Source of the DNA: Tyto alba
Taxonomy: Eukaryota; Chordata; Aves; Strigiformes; Tytonidae
NCBI RefSeq assembly: GCF_018691265.1
Contig: NW_024881322.1
Span: forward strand, 13,541,489-13,605,488
DNA: 64,000 nt
Direction of reading: 5' to 3'
Made by a program: the position numbers and the translations under genes. The notes under the pieces were generated by a model. That model was not told the origin of the DNA. It saw only the letters and a program-made list of their open reading frames with translations, and did not search any database. Of the stretch, positions 13,638-27,134 are shown in pieces (position 1 is the stretch's first letter; every line of letters starts with the position of its first letter).

Positions 13638-13690
13638 AAGCCCCATTGACTTCAGTGGGAGCAAGACTTCAAGGTACAGTTTGAATTGAA
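13638..13690. repeat. Ancient amniote repeat fragment
   Basis: The phrase CCCATTGACTTCAGTGGGAG is a hallmark of an old interspersed repeat that is abundant in turtles and crocodilians and present as fossils in birds. It contains an internal near-palindrome (ATTGACTTCAGT). Only about 50 bases are recognisable. Confidence 0.4.
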
Positions 13691-13864
13691 ATGTATATAT
13701 CCTGCCATTCATTTCAAAAATGCGCCATTAAGAAGACACAAGTCGATGTGAATGACAGGGGTTCTCAGTAATGAGCTCTTGCTCATGCAAAACAAAACAA
13801 ACTATGACAACCATCATGTTAACAAGATCAGGAACCCTTGTGGCTTTGTAATGTAACATCTAAT

Positions 13865-13888
13865 CTATATCTATACCTATACCTATAC
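13865..13888. repeat. (CTATAC)n-like short tandem repeat
   Basis: Four consecutive hexamers of the type CTATAT/CTATAC are seen here. A similar imperfect array, CTATACCTATCTCTATACCT, occurs near 39791. This is low-copy simple sequence. Confidence 0.7.
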
Positions 13889-14336
13889 AAATATAATTAT
13901 CTTACTTGGAGAAAAGTAAATAACAGAGTGGGATGAGATTTCCAATACAGAGCAATTTATACACAGTCACATTCTACTTGCATTCTCTTTGTCTCCTGAT
14001 CTAATCATTTCATAAATGGCATGGCGGAGATTGGAAACAGGGTCTGCGAAACCTAAATCTACTGGTATTTAATAAGGGAAAAGTTTTTGTCAAAGTGGTG
14101 TGGGAAGGCAGGAGGTAAGCCGTTGTTCATAAAACAAATCTTACTGTATAGCAGGCTGCATCTACAGAAGTATCTTCGTTTAGAGAAGGAGAGAAGACTT
14201 AGAATGAATCCCTCTGTTTTCAGCATTTGCCTCATGATAGTTTGACATGCGCTGACCACATTTCTTTTGAAGGGAACTAAACTAAAAGCTCCACTCCAGG
14301 TGCACACCAACTGCGTTCCAGAGCCAAGTGGCCTTT

Positions 14337-14370
14337 GGACCCAACCAACAATTGGACCCAACCAACAGTT
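14337..14370. repeat. 17-base tandem duplication
   Basis: Two adjacent copies of GGACCCAACCAACAATT are present (14337-14353 and 14354-14370). The second differs by one base (AGTT instead of AATT). It lies within an open frame on both strands, but no protein is recognisable. Confidence 0.9.
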
Positions 14371-16734
14371 AGCTTTGAGACCCATACATTCAGTGCAAGA
14401 AACCAGAGTAAATACAGTTCAAAGTAAAACCACTGAGCTGCAAGTAGAGGGAAAGAAAGGGACTCAGAACCAACTGCCTCCATCATACTGCAGCAAGTCA
14501 CTTGCTAATGTTGACATGGCCTTAAACCTTTGTTAGTGCTTCAGGAAGAAGTAATTGGTGACTGGTGCACATGCAATGAAAACAAATCATCATTGTTGAT
14601 GATTCAGAGCAGTGTTATTTAGGTAGAGGCTTCTGTTAGAGCACTGAGTGCCCAGGTTGCAGGGTTGTGCGGTTTACGTGATAAATAACTCTGCCATCAG
14701 CACCTGCAGAGTTAAATTTGACTTGGCAGCTCTGATTTTAGCCACCAGCAGTTGTAATGTTCTGTTTAGTAATTGTAGACAAAATGCTGAAAACGGAATG
14801 CCTGAATGTTGTGTGTATATAAATCTATTGGTAGGCATTGAAATGGGCATGTAGATCTAAATCTGAGGCTCTGATCTATATTTGCTAGTGTGTGATTCAC
14901 AATGGAAACACAGGTTTCCCAAGCATCATGTTGTCTGTATGGATGTTAGTCTCCTCATCAAGAAGTACTCAGAATTACATGAAAACATGGGTGGTTGAAA
15001 AGACTCTCAGGAGAGTGTATGGTTTTCATGAAAAGTCTTTGCTTTCCTTCTTTCTAATATGGCTTCAGATATTTTCTTTTTCACGTCCCAGCTTGTACCT
15101 GTGAGCATGTGCATATACTTCTACTGCCCCTCTTAAGCTTCAGCTAGCAAATTCATCCAGGAGCTGCTGTCCAGCAGGCTGTGGAATAGAAGCTCCTCCT
15201 GAGAAGAATTTCACAAAGTAATGTAAAGAGGTAGAGGGTCTACTTAATGGAAGGACGCTCAAGTTTCCAGTGTGCTTTCTAGCCACCATAATTGGGATTC
15301 CTCTTTGGTTGCTAACCTCTTGATCATTAGTTATTTGTCAATCCATTGCTGATGGAACAAAAAGACAGTAAAAGAAATAGTGGAAAAATAAAAAGGCAAA
15401 TGAGGTAAAACCCAAAAAGCACATCTTTCTGGCCCTTAGCTGGCCACCCAAATGGAAAATAGAAAAAAAGTAAGCTACTTGCTCAATTGAACCAACTCAC
15501 AGGCATCTCCCACATTGAGTATATTTGTGGGCCTTTTACTGATTGGTCAAATAACCCAACTTGCTTATTTAGTTAAAGGTAAAGTAGTTATCTTTAAAAG
15601 TCTTGTTAGAGCACCAGACAGGTTGTCTTTGTAGTAATCCCTACTCCATAAAGGTTCCAGTGACTATTAATAGACGTGTTTTTGGAGACTTCACTGTTGT
15701 GAATAGCTTCCTTCTTAGATGATGGATTTTCTCTAAATCAGGAAGCAAAGTAAACATTTTTCCCCACACCTCTTCATATCTGAAGTAGTTCCACATCCTT
15801 GTTACAAGTAAGTGGTCAGCTCTAAGTGGTGATTGTGATATGCCATCACAGAGCCAAATTCGGAGGCCCTCAACTCTCAGTTTTAGTGAAGCAGATTCAC
15901 ATTAGATGTGATGCTTGAGGCCCCACTGACATTTAGAAGTTTGGGTTTTAAAAAACCCTGTGTGAAGACCCTCAAGGTTTGGCTGACTATAACCTGCAAA
16001 TGGTTTGGCAAGACCCTATTTACAGAGACTGCTCGAGAGCCTTTCCCTGCCCCCATTTCAGTGGTCAGCACTGACATATTGCATTATGAGAAAGAGCTCC
16101 ACTTAACGCAGAACTACTTTCAATTGTCATGAGCACTCAGCCTTATTTAAACTGACACCCTCTCCATCACCCCCAAGCTAGAATCCCAATGTCAGAGTGC
16201 TTCAAGAACTTGGGATTCAAAGCTGTGCTGTCTTGCTAAGAGCTGTGATAGGGTGGTGGGAAACAGCACAGAAGTGAACTTCAGAGATGGAAGGACAATC
16301 CCAAAGTGCCAGGTAAGCAGAGGAGAAAAGAGTGAATGGCAGGGCTTGCATGTGGGTTCAGATCAGGAAAGAGACTTGGAGGACCCGCACTTCTCTCTTC
16401 CTTTGCACTTAATTAATTAGACTTCAGTGATCTGATGTTGTGCCATTAGAAGGAGTTACAATTCTTTTGTGTTCCGAGAGAAAGATGAAACCCTTCCATC
16501 TCCCACCACACCAGGTTGCTCTTTTGGAGTATTTGTCCTTCAAGGTTTGGTGCTGAGGTTCTCAAGTACCAAGAACACATGAAAACAATCCGAGATTAAA
16601 CAGTGCTGAAATTCCTGGTGTGAAGAAACGTAGTCTACATACAAAAAGAGTAAAGTGACCATATGATCACTCCTGCCTCTTACTGATTCAGCAAATGTTC
16701 ATGCCTATGTCAGCTCAGGCGTTTCAGTGGTCCT

Positions 16735-16870
16735 GATAAATATGAAAAGAGGGTCATTTTAATGATTCACTGTTTACTAATGGGGAAACTAAGGCACGGA
16801 ATAGCCAAGTGACTGCCCTGTGTTTCTCAGCAGGACAACAGCAAAAACAGCCATCGAAGCAGTGTTTCCC
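16735..16870 (-). repeat. MIR/CORE-SINE fragment
   Basis: The + strand carries TAATGGGGAAACTAAGGCAC, then GGAATAGCCAAGTGACTGCC, then an internal portion with CAGCAGGACAACAGC. This is the reverse complement of the MIR segment 'gtgcctcagtttcc...gtaaaatgg' and the adjoining 'gggcaagtcacttaacc' block. It is one of the clearer MIR copies in the window. Confidence 0.65.
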
Positions 16871-19389
16871 AACTCTAGTCTGCCAAATGTGTGTTTACAG
16901 ATTTGTGTGGGGAGAGCACTATGTGTAAATTAACATAAGAAAATAACATTTTAGAAAATCCTATTTCAGGATATTTTCTGGGCATTCCTACAAAACATTT
17001 CTTGCAGATTGGTTTAAAGGCTGAGTCCTGCTTGTCTCACAGGCATATCCCATTGGTTTTAGGGTGACTCCTTCTGTAAGTAAAATTAGCAATATTCAGT
17101 TATATATTTTATCCCAGACAAAGGTTCTGCTAGAATATGAGAAAAATAATGGTTCAGATAAAGCACAGCCAATGGTTGGACTGTGAATGGTTTTTCTCCT
17201 TTTCTTCCTTTTCTGTCTTTTTTCCCCTAGAGAAGTACACGATTGCAGTAGGGGGTTGGGATTAAGTAATCATGTCTGCTTTCTGCAAATCTAAAGCAGT
17301 TTATATTTTTGCCTGAATTTTTGGTTCAGGAACAAATGTCATTGTCATGAAAGACTTTTAGTTCTACATACGGTTACATTTCAAAAATGTACCTGCTTTT
17401 TAGAGGCAGGGGGAGAGAAAAGGGAGGAGTACCACTACTTGGGTCTCATGCCAGACTTTAATGTAAAATTAATTCCTTTAAAAAGATTTTTAAAAAACCA
17501 CAACATTTTTCTAATGTGCATTAAGAATGTTGGAGAGCTCACTGAAGCATATGCTTTGAGCTTTCAGGAGCAATCTGTAGTCAGGCATTTTAAATGAAAA
17601 TTGATTTGTGATTTACATGGTCAGTGGAAAGAAAATTAACTTATGGAAGGTTGTAATGAAATATTAGACAAGTAAAAAAGTAGATGGTGATCTAGTGGAA
17701 CTAAAAGTCCCATCTGGAAGAATTCTGTGACATTTTTACATTTATCTGTGTTCTGCATGAGTTGTAATGTTAGTGGTAATTTTATGGGACTGAACTGAAA
17801 TGAAAAGGGTGTTATCACAGATTGCTGGCAATATAGGATTGTGTTCAGTGGAGAGTCCTGTATCCTTTTCTCCATTTTCCTATAATATGACTCATTGCAC
17901 TTTTTTTCAGCTACTGTTGTTGAATTCATTCAGCCTTTTACTTGAGGTTATTAAAGAAGAACATCAAATGCTCACAAATACAATCTAACAGCACATTTAA
18001 AAGCAACACTGTTGCTTCCACTTACTCCTGCATAGTTGAGGCACTGTCCAGGAGATCCTTTAAAAAATATGCTAAAATAGTATGTAACCGCTCTAAATCA
18101 CAGTTTATTAACACAGTTTAAAAAATACATTCTCTTTTGATTTGTGACTCATCAGCATAGTAATAGTAAATTTGACTTGGCAGAATTAAAGCTTCTCCAG
18201 AAAACATACTGCCACACTTCTGTTCCTCTGTCCCTTTTGAACTCTGGTATTCCGTGTACAACATCCCTGATTGCTCTTGCTGTCAGATTCTTGGAGAATG
18301 AAGAAAGAGAAACATGTCAGAATAACATGATGCCATACTCTCTGCACTCTTCTCCTGATTTTGTACTAGAAAATCTTTCTCCTGTTTCAGTAATCCAGAC
18401 TTTACTGTTACCGGAAAGAGGAACTCTTGTACTACCTTCTAACAGATAATCCTCCTTCTATAGTCTCCATGTGTGGCAACTTCTGATTTATCATAGTTTA
18501 TGCACTTTGAAAGGTAGAGCTCTGATTTGGCAGAAGATTAATATTCTTTGGTATCAGTAGGCTCTATTAAAGCATTTGGCAAAATTAGTCCCATCATGGT
18601 TTTAAAATACCTAAAATTTTCAAAACCTAGAGAAGAATCTTTCATCAAAGGCTTGCTTCCTTCTCTTATTAAATGAATTAGCTCTATGTCCTATCAGAGT
18701 CTTGTTTGTTGTGGACATCTTATCTCTCCCTTCACAGAAGAGGTGTGTTAGACTCCCTAAGCAGGTGAAACTACATGTATTCTATTTCTTTTTTTCTCTT
18801 CCTTTAAGAAATACATAGGTCTGGTTTAAATGCGTGCCAAGCATTCTAGTTTCTTTGAACTGCACAGGGTTTCAACATGGCTCAGCACCATGCAGGATTT
18901 GGACACTGCTGAGCAAACACAGACTGTAGACTTGTACCTCTTCTCATTTTTTTTTCTAATGAAAACTGGAGAATCAGGTTTGAAATTATATCATGTGCAT
19001 ATCACCATCAGCTAAAATGGTCTTAAACATCAAATTGTACAACTAATATATGCAATGTATTAATTTGAACAAGTGTGTTATTGAAGAATATTGTTTGAAA
19101 CACACCATGTTATTTCTCCAGGAAATTAATTTTGTAAGCATACTTGAAAGAGGAGAAATATCACAAATCTATCACAAACAGTGTATATGTTTTTCAATAG
19201 AATGATGTGGCTAATGATTGTAGGAGCAGCCTTTCTAATCACAGGATACTGTAAAGGTCAATATTAGGTATTGGCTTTCCATCCTGTCCATCTGAAACAA
19301 TATACCATAGTGAATGTAATCAGTAAATGGTGGTAAATGAACCTATTAGAAACATTAGCATTGCAGAAAGACAAGTTTTGAGAATAGAT

Positions 19390-19790
19390 GTTAAGTGGAT
19401 CCTGCAGCTGGTAATTGTCATCCTGGGAATAATTACACTAATTAATAGTTGCTAACCCCAGACCCTTGTGCCTGTGACTTTGAATGAGTTAATGATTGCT
19501 GCTCTGGAGAGTGTATTGCTGGTAGATTTTCAGTAAGTGTCAGCAGAGTAAAAAGGCCCCAGGGAAGAGACTTTGGCTCTGATGATCTTCAGGGTCCCCA
19601 TTTTGACAAACCACAAGTACATCACCGAGCGATCAGATAACGTCTCCACAGACCACAGAGTAGTTGGGGATTTTCTAATGAAGAGATCCATTTCATCACG
19701 AAGTTCCTTATTTGTAAAGTTAATATTAACTTCATGTAACCTCAGACTCACAGCGCTTTCAATCAGCAGGTTTTACTTTTGAGGCTGTGC
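19390..19790. promoter_or_regulatory. Candidate conserved non-coding element
   Basis: This block has no recognisable repeat and differs in texture from its surroundings. It contains TAATTACACTAATTAATAG (paired homeodomain-type TAATTA cores, near 19431-19448), a second AGTTAATGATT motif, and retained CpGs (CCGAGCGATC, AACGTC, AGCGCT). Such texture is common in deeply conserved enhancers of developmental genes. There is no direct proof; alignment is needed. Open frames on both strands here show no protein homology that I recognise. Confidence 0.25.
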
Positions 19791-22700
19791 TTTAAATGAA
19801 CCACAAACCCCATTTTTTTCGATTGTCTTTCCTCCTGACCCTAGTTAAGTGGACTCTATTTCTACTGGAGTTAATTTAAAATGCTACCAGATCTTTATTG
19901 ACATAATTTAAATTTTGGAGGCTTTTAAATACTGAGAAGTTTATTTTACGTAGGAGAGTGGGTCTAATTCCTTTGACAATTCTGTTCTTTGTCTCTCTTT
20001 CATCCCTCCCACCCCCCAGTAAATAAGTACATGAATCCTGTAATATACATAAATTCAGGGCATATAATCTAGTTGTCTTCTAAGGGTGAGTATCAGGGAT
20101 AATCTTGTATCATTAAAATCAGTAGTTGACTGGTGTCAAAATGACAACAGAAGAATTCCAGTAAAATCAAGATTGTGTTCATCAAGTACAAAGGAAAATA
20201 TAAGGAGAGCTTTATTTGTCTTGGTCTTGCAGTCTGTGAGGGAAAGGATTATTAATACACTTTGCAATATTAGTCCATGGCCTTTGATCAGATGGAATGA
20301 TAAAAGACTTGAGTGCTGCCCCATGTTGGAGACTTTTTTTGTCTAAACAAACAAGGTGATGTTGTAATATCGTAAGTCCAGTTTACTTACACTACTACAC
20401 TGCTAGTTGATGATTCTTTATATTGTCTTCAGGGAGTCAGAAGAGATTGTAAAGAAAGATCTTCTCTTAGCTGCATTTGTTGTTTCTGATGGTTTCACAT
20501 GGCAGTCCAAATGGACAGGAGAGATCCTTAATGCCAGTGTGAGTTGTCCTGCTCTGAGCTGTAAAGCTGCTAGTTGACAAAGGTCCTAGCCATCTTTAGT
20601 TAGACAGAAAAGGAGCATTGCTTATAGAAATATTTATGGAAGTTTCAAAGAATTGGAAAAATCAGTGCTTAAATGTCGCTTTAAATGTACAACCTGGAGT
20701 ATAATCCTAGTACCTATACAGGAATTTGAAGTGAAAATAAATGTGGCATTATACAGGCAGCTTATTAATTTTCTACAGCCTGCAACAGAGAATTTATTTT
20801 GTAAACTTTTTTTTTTTCCAGCACTTATTTCTCAGAGGCCTGTAGTATTTCTTCTTTGCTTTGTTTTGTTTAATAATTATGCCCATAAAGGCAAGTGTAC
20901 ATAGTGATAAAGTAAGATAAGAATGATGAAGCTTTTAAGAAAGAAGGCAGAATGAATTTTAGGATCCACATAGGTACTAAATGGCTTCTTTAGCAACCAC
21001 AGTGTCATGTAGACTGAGAGGAAAATGTCCCCAGGATTTTGAAACCAGATATAAAAGTTAAATCATTGCTATCTCCCTTAATTAAGGTCCTCTGATTCCC
21101 CACATGACAATTTATGGAATACTATGTTTTATAGTAAGTATATTATTTGTTTCAGAAGGAACAAACTATTAGAAAAAGGTATTGAAGTAGCAGAGCGAAA
21201 AGGTACAAAACAGTTAAAGAAACGTATTCCTTTGCCAACTAAAATCATTAGTTCTTACAGTCCTTCCAAAAGATTTTATCTCTAATATGTTAAAAAAATT
21301 GTAAATATTTTAAGTAGTTCATGTTGCATTATGCAGTAGTGATGAAGATCTATTGTCTTTATCTTCATTCACACCCCTGACAAGAGTGGCAAATAAAAAG
21401 ATGATATCAGGGTTCACGCAGGTCTGCTTATCTTCTGTAAAACAAGAAGAAAATGAGCAAGATCTATATTTTACTGCATTTATACAGAATGTTTTAAGGA
21501 TGCTAATGTCAATTTGGTAAGTTAAACAAAATAATACCAAAGTGTTATGAGACAATAAAACAATCCTGAGTAACAGGAGATTTTGGGGGGAAAGACCAGA
21601 AACTGGGTGGAAGATAGTGTTCATGGAAGTTGCAACCCATCCAACAAGGCAGGATGAAACAAATGGCACTGCAAGTATGCCAACTGTCCAAAAAGGTGGA
21701 TATGATATAGAGAAAGAAAGGAATAGAGAAATAGTAGTAAAGTAACTACTTTGTGAATGAATAAGAGGGCTTGGCTATTAGAACTACAGAGCAGTGCCTG
21801 AGTGTTTGAACTCAGACAATGGCACAAAGAGCTGGCACGGGAGATAGTGACACTCTGAAAATGGTAACGGAGCCCATGGGGTCTCCTCACATCAGTGCTG
21901 AGAGCGATCCTGCCCGCAGAAGACAACAGTCATTGCTGAGTGACAAAGTTAACCAGACAGTGCATAAACCCTCGACGCTTGACATCAACCAAGCAGATTA
22001 GGTCTTTTGTTCCAGACACAGCAGAGATGATGAGACTTGTCTGAGAGAGCAAAGGACACAAATTGGAAGCTTGCAGCAAGTGGTCTCATTCTCCTCTGAG
22101 TTGCAAAATTAATTCATTTCACTTAGAGAGTTAGTTCTTAGACTGCTCTTGCTGAAACTGGGAATTTAGAGCTATATTTCCAGAGGACTATGACTAGACA
22201 GGGTCTAGCTTTGTGTTCTAGAGAGCGCATGGACTTTATTGAATTCTGTCCACTTAAACACCAAAGAGCTCTCATTGCCTTTTTGTTTGTTTGTTTTTAG
22301 ACTTTGATTCACTGTGCTTCAAAAGACAGCAGTCTGCCTAAGCAGGAAAAGTTTTGTTCTAAGTTAATATTACAAGAATAAAAGGTTAAAGAAAATGACA
22401 AAATGAAAATTAAATCAGGATTTGAGATGGACACTAAATCCAAATAGACAGTGAGGCACAAAAATGTTGAGCATAAAGTCAAAGAATATTAATCAGGAAA
22501 GTGTGGAATTAAACAAAAACGTGAAGTCCTGGTCCCACTGGATGGAGTAGCAGAATTTCCTTTGATTTCAGTCAGGTCAAAACTTTGCCACTGTGGGTGG
22601 AAAACAGAAAGCCCAAACACATGGAATGAAAAATGAAGCACTTGGGAGAGCCAGCCTGCAAATGTGAGACATTCTCTCCAAAGACGTGGTGTATCAGGGA

Positions 22701-23665
22701 GTCTTTCATGCTCTCCAGTCAAAGTGCTTGGCTAAATTGCATCAGCAGTGCCATTAGGAAAGGCCGTATAGCTTAGAGAGTGAACAGGACAAGTCTGTGT
22801 CCAGAACAGGGGCTACTTCTTGTTCATTAAAGAAATATTACTCCTTTGCACATGTCTCTCTGTGACTCTTTGTCACTAACATTTTTGGAATAGGGCAGCA
22901 ATAAGTCAGCCCATGGAAACAAGATGTCTGTCACAACATATGTTGGCAGGGAATGGAGCATTTATGAAATAAATATTTGAGTGTGACTGTAAATGTATTT
23001 TATTTCTGTTTTGAGTGGGATGTGGGAGGAGGGTTGCTAGCTGGAAGCAAGATGTAGAAAGATAAGAGAGGGAAACTTTTCTGATTTAAAAGAAAAAAAA
23101 AAGCAAGCAATAGAAAGACATTATGGCCCAAAGTATGTTCTGCTGTTTTTAAAATTACTACATGCAGTAAAACTAAATCAGCCAAATCTCTCCAGAGGTG
23201 TATTTTATCCAGTAAGCATGTAAGAAAAGAGCAGGATTTGCTACTCGGTTTACAAAATTGTTCAAGCATTTAAATACAGCCACTACTATTATACGTAGAT
23301 GCAAGCCAATGTCATTATGCTAGATTTCTTGCAGTGGAGCAATTAAATTTCATGAAGTTTTAGAAGCTTCTTTCAGATAGAACTGCAGAATTTGACCAGC
23401 TTTTCCAACAATCGTCTCTCTTCAGTGAGGCTGTAAAGCTGGTAGCCATAAAACCAGACACTCTCAATCTATTTTTAGTCATGATTCTACCTACCACCAG
23501 AATGCCAAGAAGTCTCTCCTTGGTATTTGGTGTACCTTTTTGCAAGAAAAAAGGAGTATTTGTAGCGTGTTAGGATTTCATGGGTATATGTCAGAAATTT
23601 TTATTATGAAATGTTTTTGTAAACAAACTAAATTCCACTGGGAAATATACAGATACCATTCCTTC

Positions 23666-23718
23666 TTTTTTTTTTCCTCCTTTTTTTTTTTTTTTTTTTT
23701 TTTTTATTATTATTTTTA
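23666..23718. repeat. Poly(T) tract
   Basis: Ten Ts, a CCTCC interruption, then 25 consecutive Ts, followed by ATTATTATTTTTAATTA. It could be the reverse-strand A-tail of a retrocopy, but the neighbouring sequence shows no recognisable LINE, SINE or mRNA copy. Slippage-prone simple sequence is the simpler reading. Confidence 0.9.
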
Positions 23719-26700
23719 ATTAGTGTTCTCCACAGAGTGTTGAAAGTTATGATAAACATTTCCTGGAGCAGATTTTCAACCTGTAACTCTGAGGAAGAAA
23801 TATGCATTCAAAGATGTTGCTTTATATTTTGACTCTGAAGGGGATTTAAAAAAAAATATTCTCACTAGATGCTTTACAGTTTCTTTTCTCAAAAGAAGTT
23901 ATAGGATATCTAATGAAGGAAGTTTATCCTAGCATTAAAACTCAGCTAAAATTGTGTGCATGTGTTTATTATATCCTAAACTACATGACTTCAAACAGTT
24001 AAAGCACCAGGCTCAGCCAATATGGAAATACAGCTGAATTTGAAATTTACTATATGCTGTTTCTGCTTTTCATTTTTTACCATTTCACACCTTGTCCGCA
24101 TCTTGAGCAAGCTTGTAAGTTCCCAACGCATACATTTCTTGTGATGATATATTGTCCTGGTGGAAAATTTCATTTACTGGCTGTGCCCTTTGCTGAACCT
24201 GTTGCTAGTCAGGGAACATGATAAGCGTATAAGTAGCATGCTACTTCATTTATCATACATCGTTTTAGACACTCAAATATCTCATATACAATTCTGCATT
24301 CTGCACCAAGGGAAACTACTAAACTTGCAGGAAAAAAAATCTACAAATAAATTGTCAGTTTATAATATATAAATGTATCATCCTAATAAAAACTAATCAT
24401 AGTTTATACTAAAACTGTAAGTGCCCTTTATTTTTTTTATGGCCTCAGTAACCACATGCTATCAAACACTAATAGAATATATCTGGCTTTTGCGATTTGG
24501 TGTATAGCAGAATTGAAAGATATAAAAATACTGTCTATTTTTAATAATTGAATTACAGTGCAAATAAATCACAGGCTTGAAGTATCCAGCAGTGCTAAGA
24601 ATGTTCTGCTCTCCCAGCATTTCTCTCTGGTTTAAACATTCACCATATCTTGTATAAAACAAAATGAGTTTCAAAAAGCAACCACAACAGCAATTCCAAC
24701 AAAATCGTTTAACATTTAAGGAATTTAGAACTCACCAGAAAGAAAACAACTGCAATAAATTTAAGGTCAAATAAACCCAAGTCTATCTGATGTACTAGCT
24801 GTTCCTAGCAGAGCAGGTCAGGCCTCCCTAATTTCAGTAACTTGTCTCCTATTGATTTCAGAGCTTCTTCAGATCATCATTACAATATTTTAGTACAAGT
24901 TGCTTTTTACGTCCAACATAAAACAATCTACGTCTTGTCAAGACGTTGCATTTGAAACATTGAATGCAAAGCTCTGGTTTATGTTAAGCAGTGCTTACAC
25001 TAATTACTGACTATGAAAAAGTATATCTTACATTTATATACCACGTTTCATCCTGCATCCTTTAAAAACTGTACATAAAAGAGTCACTTCAACTACCTCT
25101 CATATATATATATCCATTTCTAGGGAGGAGTAGAAGCATTTAATGGCTCACAGTGACATGGCATTCTAGCTTTGAACTAGAATTGAAGAAGGATTTGTTA
25201 AACAGAGTTTAATTACCTGAGCTGTAATTTGACTAGGTTATCAGAACTGATACAGACATATCTGGGGAGAATAGAGGAGGGAGGGGGAGAAGAGGAGTGA
25301 AAACACAAAACTAGCCCAGTTGTCATGCGTTTCATTGGGGAGGAGGAAGGAACCTACATGCTGGCTTTTCTTGTACTTTTTGAAAACATTCTCCTTAGAA
25401 AATATGCTAGGTAAGGTGATAGAATAGAATCTCCAAAACAAGAGTCCTTCAGCTGAGAGGTTTTGCACCAGAGTCCCCATCAGAATGATCGTGCTTGGCC
25501 TAAGAAGTACAAAATGTTGATATGTAAGTGATCTGAATATGAAAACTATTGTTGAGTTGCAGTCAAAATTCACCTAGATGAAGAGAATGGAAGGACCTGA
25601 AGCCAAGTAACTTCCACGTGTAATCACCACATATCATAAACAATGGATGGGAAAGGAAGGAATTAGAATTGGGCCTATACATAATGGTATATCTAGTATA
25701 AAACGTCTTCATGTCAAGGAGACTTATGCCATTGTTCACATCTATATCTTTCCATAGGGACAAAGAGTTCACAATTTCAGTATGACCTATCAGCTTTAAA
25801 TTTGAAACTAAGAGCTATGACTGGCCTATTAGAGAAAGAAGTTTTCAGGGTTTATTTAAACACACAACAATAATTTTTCCCATTTAAAACTCAGTGATAA
25901 AGAGGTTGAAACTCAAATCAGGCTCAGGACTTACAAATTCTCCTCTAGAATTTTAAATGTAAATTCATTTACAGTTGAAAGGAGGCTACTGGGGCAGACA
26001 CTCAGAAGTTTCTGGTACATAGCTGGATGACTTGTTGAGCTTCAACAGAACTGCTGAAATCAAGGACTCCTAGGTTTGAGTAGTTCATGCTTATCTCTAT
26101 AAGCAGGAGATTGCATCTTCTATGTTAGCTGCTGTTTACGATTACATTGTATTCCTTCAGCTCACAGATGAAAAAAATTACTGGATAAATGGGTCATTCT
26201 GTGTTTGATGTACTTCTCTAGTGTTTCAATCATGAGCTTTAATAGTGGAATCCATTTTATACAAGAACAGATAGTTTCACAATTAAAAAATATCAATTAG
26301 GTTTCTTTGTGACCAGATACTTCAGGTCAGTGCAAGGAGACAAATATTTGCTGTGTTTTAGGTTTCAGAAAGCAATGTGATGCAAATCGATTAATAAAAA
26401 AGTTCATTTGGTTTGCCAAAGCCAACGAGAGTGGAGGACATGTGTCCTGCTTTAGAATGGTTTGAAATGTAAACAGCTGTGACTTTTCCCCTATAAAACA
26501 GACAGCGGCTCAGCACAGTGAGGGATCAACCTAGAATGGAAATAATTTATTCTCATGTTGAACATGCCTCACCTTCCTCACCTTACCAGCTTCTTTCATA
26601 TGTTGTTAAAGTGGTAAAAGATGTTCATTCACCTTGCTTTTTTCAAGCTGCTGGTAAAACACAGCATATTTAATATGAGTACAGAAGATGGGAAAACACT

Positions 26701-26852
26701 CCTATGTGTTATGGAGGAAAGATTGACAAGATACTTTAGTCAATAATGTTCTCCTGAAAGATATCCAAGGCTGGTTAGTAGAACAGTTGATTTTATTGTG
26801 GTGGGTTTGTAGATTTAAAGATAGCCTTTGAAGAAAACCTGTGCATAACTAC

Positions 26853-26855
<3 letters not shown>

Positions 26856-26888
<33 letters not shown>
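26856..26888. repeat. Poly(A) tract of 33 bases
   Basis: An uninterrupted run of A, the longest homopolymer in the window. No target-site duplication or upstream retrocopy is recognisable, so it is annotated only as simple sequence. Confidence 0.95.
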
Positions 26889-26892
<4 letters not shown>

Positions 26893-26984
26893 TGGGCAAC
26901 TGTAACTATGATTTTATCGTGTAGAAATAATGGTTTACATGCCCATGATTTGTATCATCTTGTCATCTAAACATGCTCTACAAC

Positions 26985-27130
26985 CATTAATTAAGATTTC
27001 ACCACATCTCTGTTAAGTAATGTTATATCCATTTCATTGCTGAGGAAATTAAGATGCTGAGAAGTCAGGAAGCAATAGAACCCAAGATCTGCCTTCAAAC
27101 CTTTTCCTATGCAGTGATCCCCTTCCTTTC
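26985..27130 (-). repeat. MIR/CORE-SINE fragment
   Basis: The + strand carries TCCATTTCATTGCTGAGGAA then ATTAAGATGCTGAGAAGTCA, and then AATAGAACCCAAGATCTGCC. This follows the reverse complement of MIR-type SINEs: 'cccattttacagatgaggaaactgag', then 'gaacccaggtct'. The order of blocks is preserved, which supports the call despite divergence. Confidence 0.6.
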
Positions 27131-27134
27131 TACA

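Larger units (their letters stand above)
3436..16730. other. Intronic stretch, mostly featureless
   Basis: Apart from a MIR-like piece near 5515-5610, small old-repeat motifs near 6590 and 13640, a 17-base tandem duplication at 14337 and short T or A runs, I recognise nothing here. Open frames are short, occur on both strands and resemble no known proteins. The sequence is ordinary AT-rich intron DNA. Confidence 0.6.
16880..26980. other. Intronic stretch, mostly featureless
   Basis: This stretch holds homopolymer tracts (23666 and 26856), a possible CORE-SINE trace near 25010-25110 (a TTACATTTATATACCACGTT phrase), and a candidate conserved block at 19390-19790. No gene or clear mobile element is seen elsewhere. 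Confidence 0.55.

Noticed and set aside
26820..26900. Poly(A) run as the tail of a processed pseudogene
   Set aside because: No mRNA-like sequence upstream and no flanking direct repeat could be seen.
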